Shown here in pieces: positions 12,585 to 12,610 of a stretch of 12,610 nt of DNA; within the stretch, counting starts at the first letter, position 1; each line of letters opens with the position of its first letter. Origin of the DNA: Oscillospiraceae bacterium (GTDB taxonomy: Bacteria; Bacillota; Clostridia; Oscillospirales; Oscillospiraceae); the NCBI GenBank assembly GCA_020025295.1, contig JAHHSJ010000054.1:1-12610 (forward strand), read 5' to 3'. The notes beneath the pieces were generated by a model, which was not told where the DNA came from, ran no database searches, and worked only from the letters and a program-made list of their open reading frames with translations. The position numbers and the translations under genes are program-made.

Positions 12585-12610
12585 GTGTTGGCATTACCTA
12601 TTTTCCCGGG

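Noticed and set aside
1..12610. Mobile elements, CRISPR arrays, phage or toxin-antitoxin genes
   Set aside because: No transposase, integrase, regularly spaced repeats, terminal inverted repeats or typical small two-gene modules were found on either strand.

Overview
The window looks like chromosomal sequence from a spore-forming, anaerobic Firmicute, most likely a clostridial gut lineage of the Oscillospirales type. The reasons are a SleB-type spore cortex hydrolase with an apparent forespore (sigma-G-like) promoter, AGGAGG-like ribosome binding sites, Gram-positive style two-component, signal peptidase and D,D-carboxypeptidase genes, and moderately GC-rich coding DNA with AT-rich intergenic promoters. 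The taxonomic call is inference from protein style, not from a database match.

Layout, left to right. (1) At 1-54 lies the 5' part of a tRNA-Thr(UGU) on the minus strand, cut by the window edge, with a near-consensus promoter. Divergent from it, at 157-453 (+), is a 98-residue stand-alone sigma region-4-like helix-turn-helix protein; it is the only plus-strand gene and is followed by a strong, possibly bidirectional terminator. (2) 617-1099 (-) is a Nudix hydrolase. (3) 1226-5982 (-) is a tightly packed operon transcribed ymdB phosphodiesterase > SbcD/Mre11-like nuclease > SbcC/Rad50/YhaN-like ATPase with two membrane segments > signal peptidase I. The last three genes are joined by a 10-nt gap, a 4-bp ATGA overlap and a 1-bp TGATG overlap. 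A promoter with a 19-bp perfect palindrome over its -10 element sits in front. (4) 6083-6742 (-) is sleB, isolated by terminators on both sides and preceded by a sigma-G-like promoter. (5) 6866-7714 (-) is a patatin-like phospholipase starting at GTG with its own sigma-A promoter. (6) 7820-8419 (-) is an RsuA-family pseudouridine synthase without an S4 domain. (7) 8552-9355 (-) is a membrane-anchored M15/VanY-like D,D-carboxypeptidase. (8) 9492-12330 (-) is a three-gene signalling operon: OmpR/PhoB-type response regulator > HAMP histidine kinase > an unrecognised membrane-anchored extracytoplasmic protein. Three 11-bp-spaced direct repeats lie just upstream of the regulator gene. (9) 12460-12584 holds tandem minus-strand terminators for a gene beyond the right edge.

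Functionally, several genes act at the cell envelope or in sporulation and germination (signal peptidase, carboxypeptidase, SleB, the signalling operon). The central operon joins nucleic-acid-processing phosphoesterases to a membrane-tethered SMC-like ATPase. I see no mobile element, CRISPR array, prophage or clearly foreign segment. Most genes are recognisable family members. The less explained parts are the third protein of the signalling operon, the membrane-tethered Mre11/Rad50-like pair, and several regulatory sequence elements.
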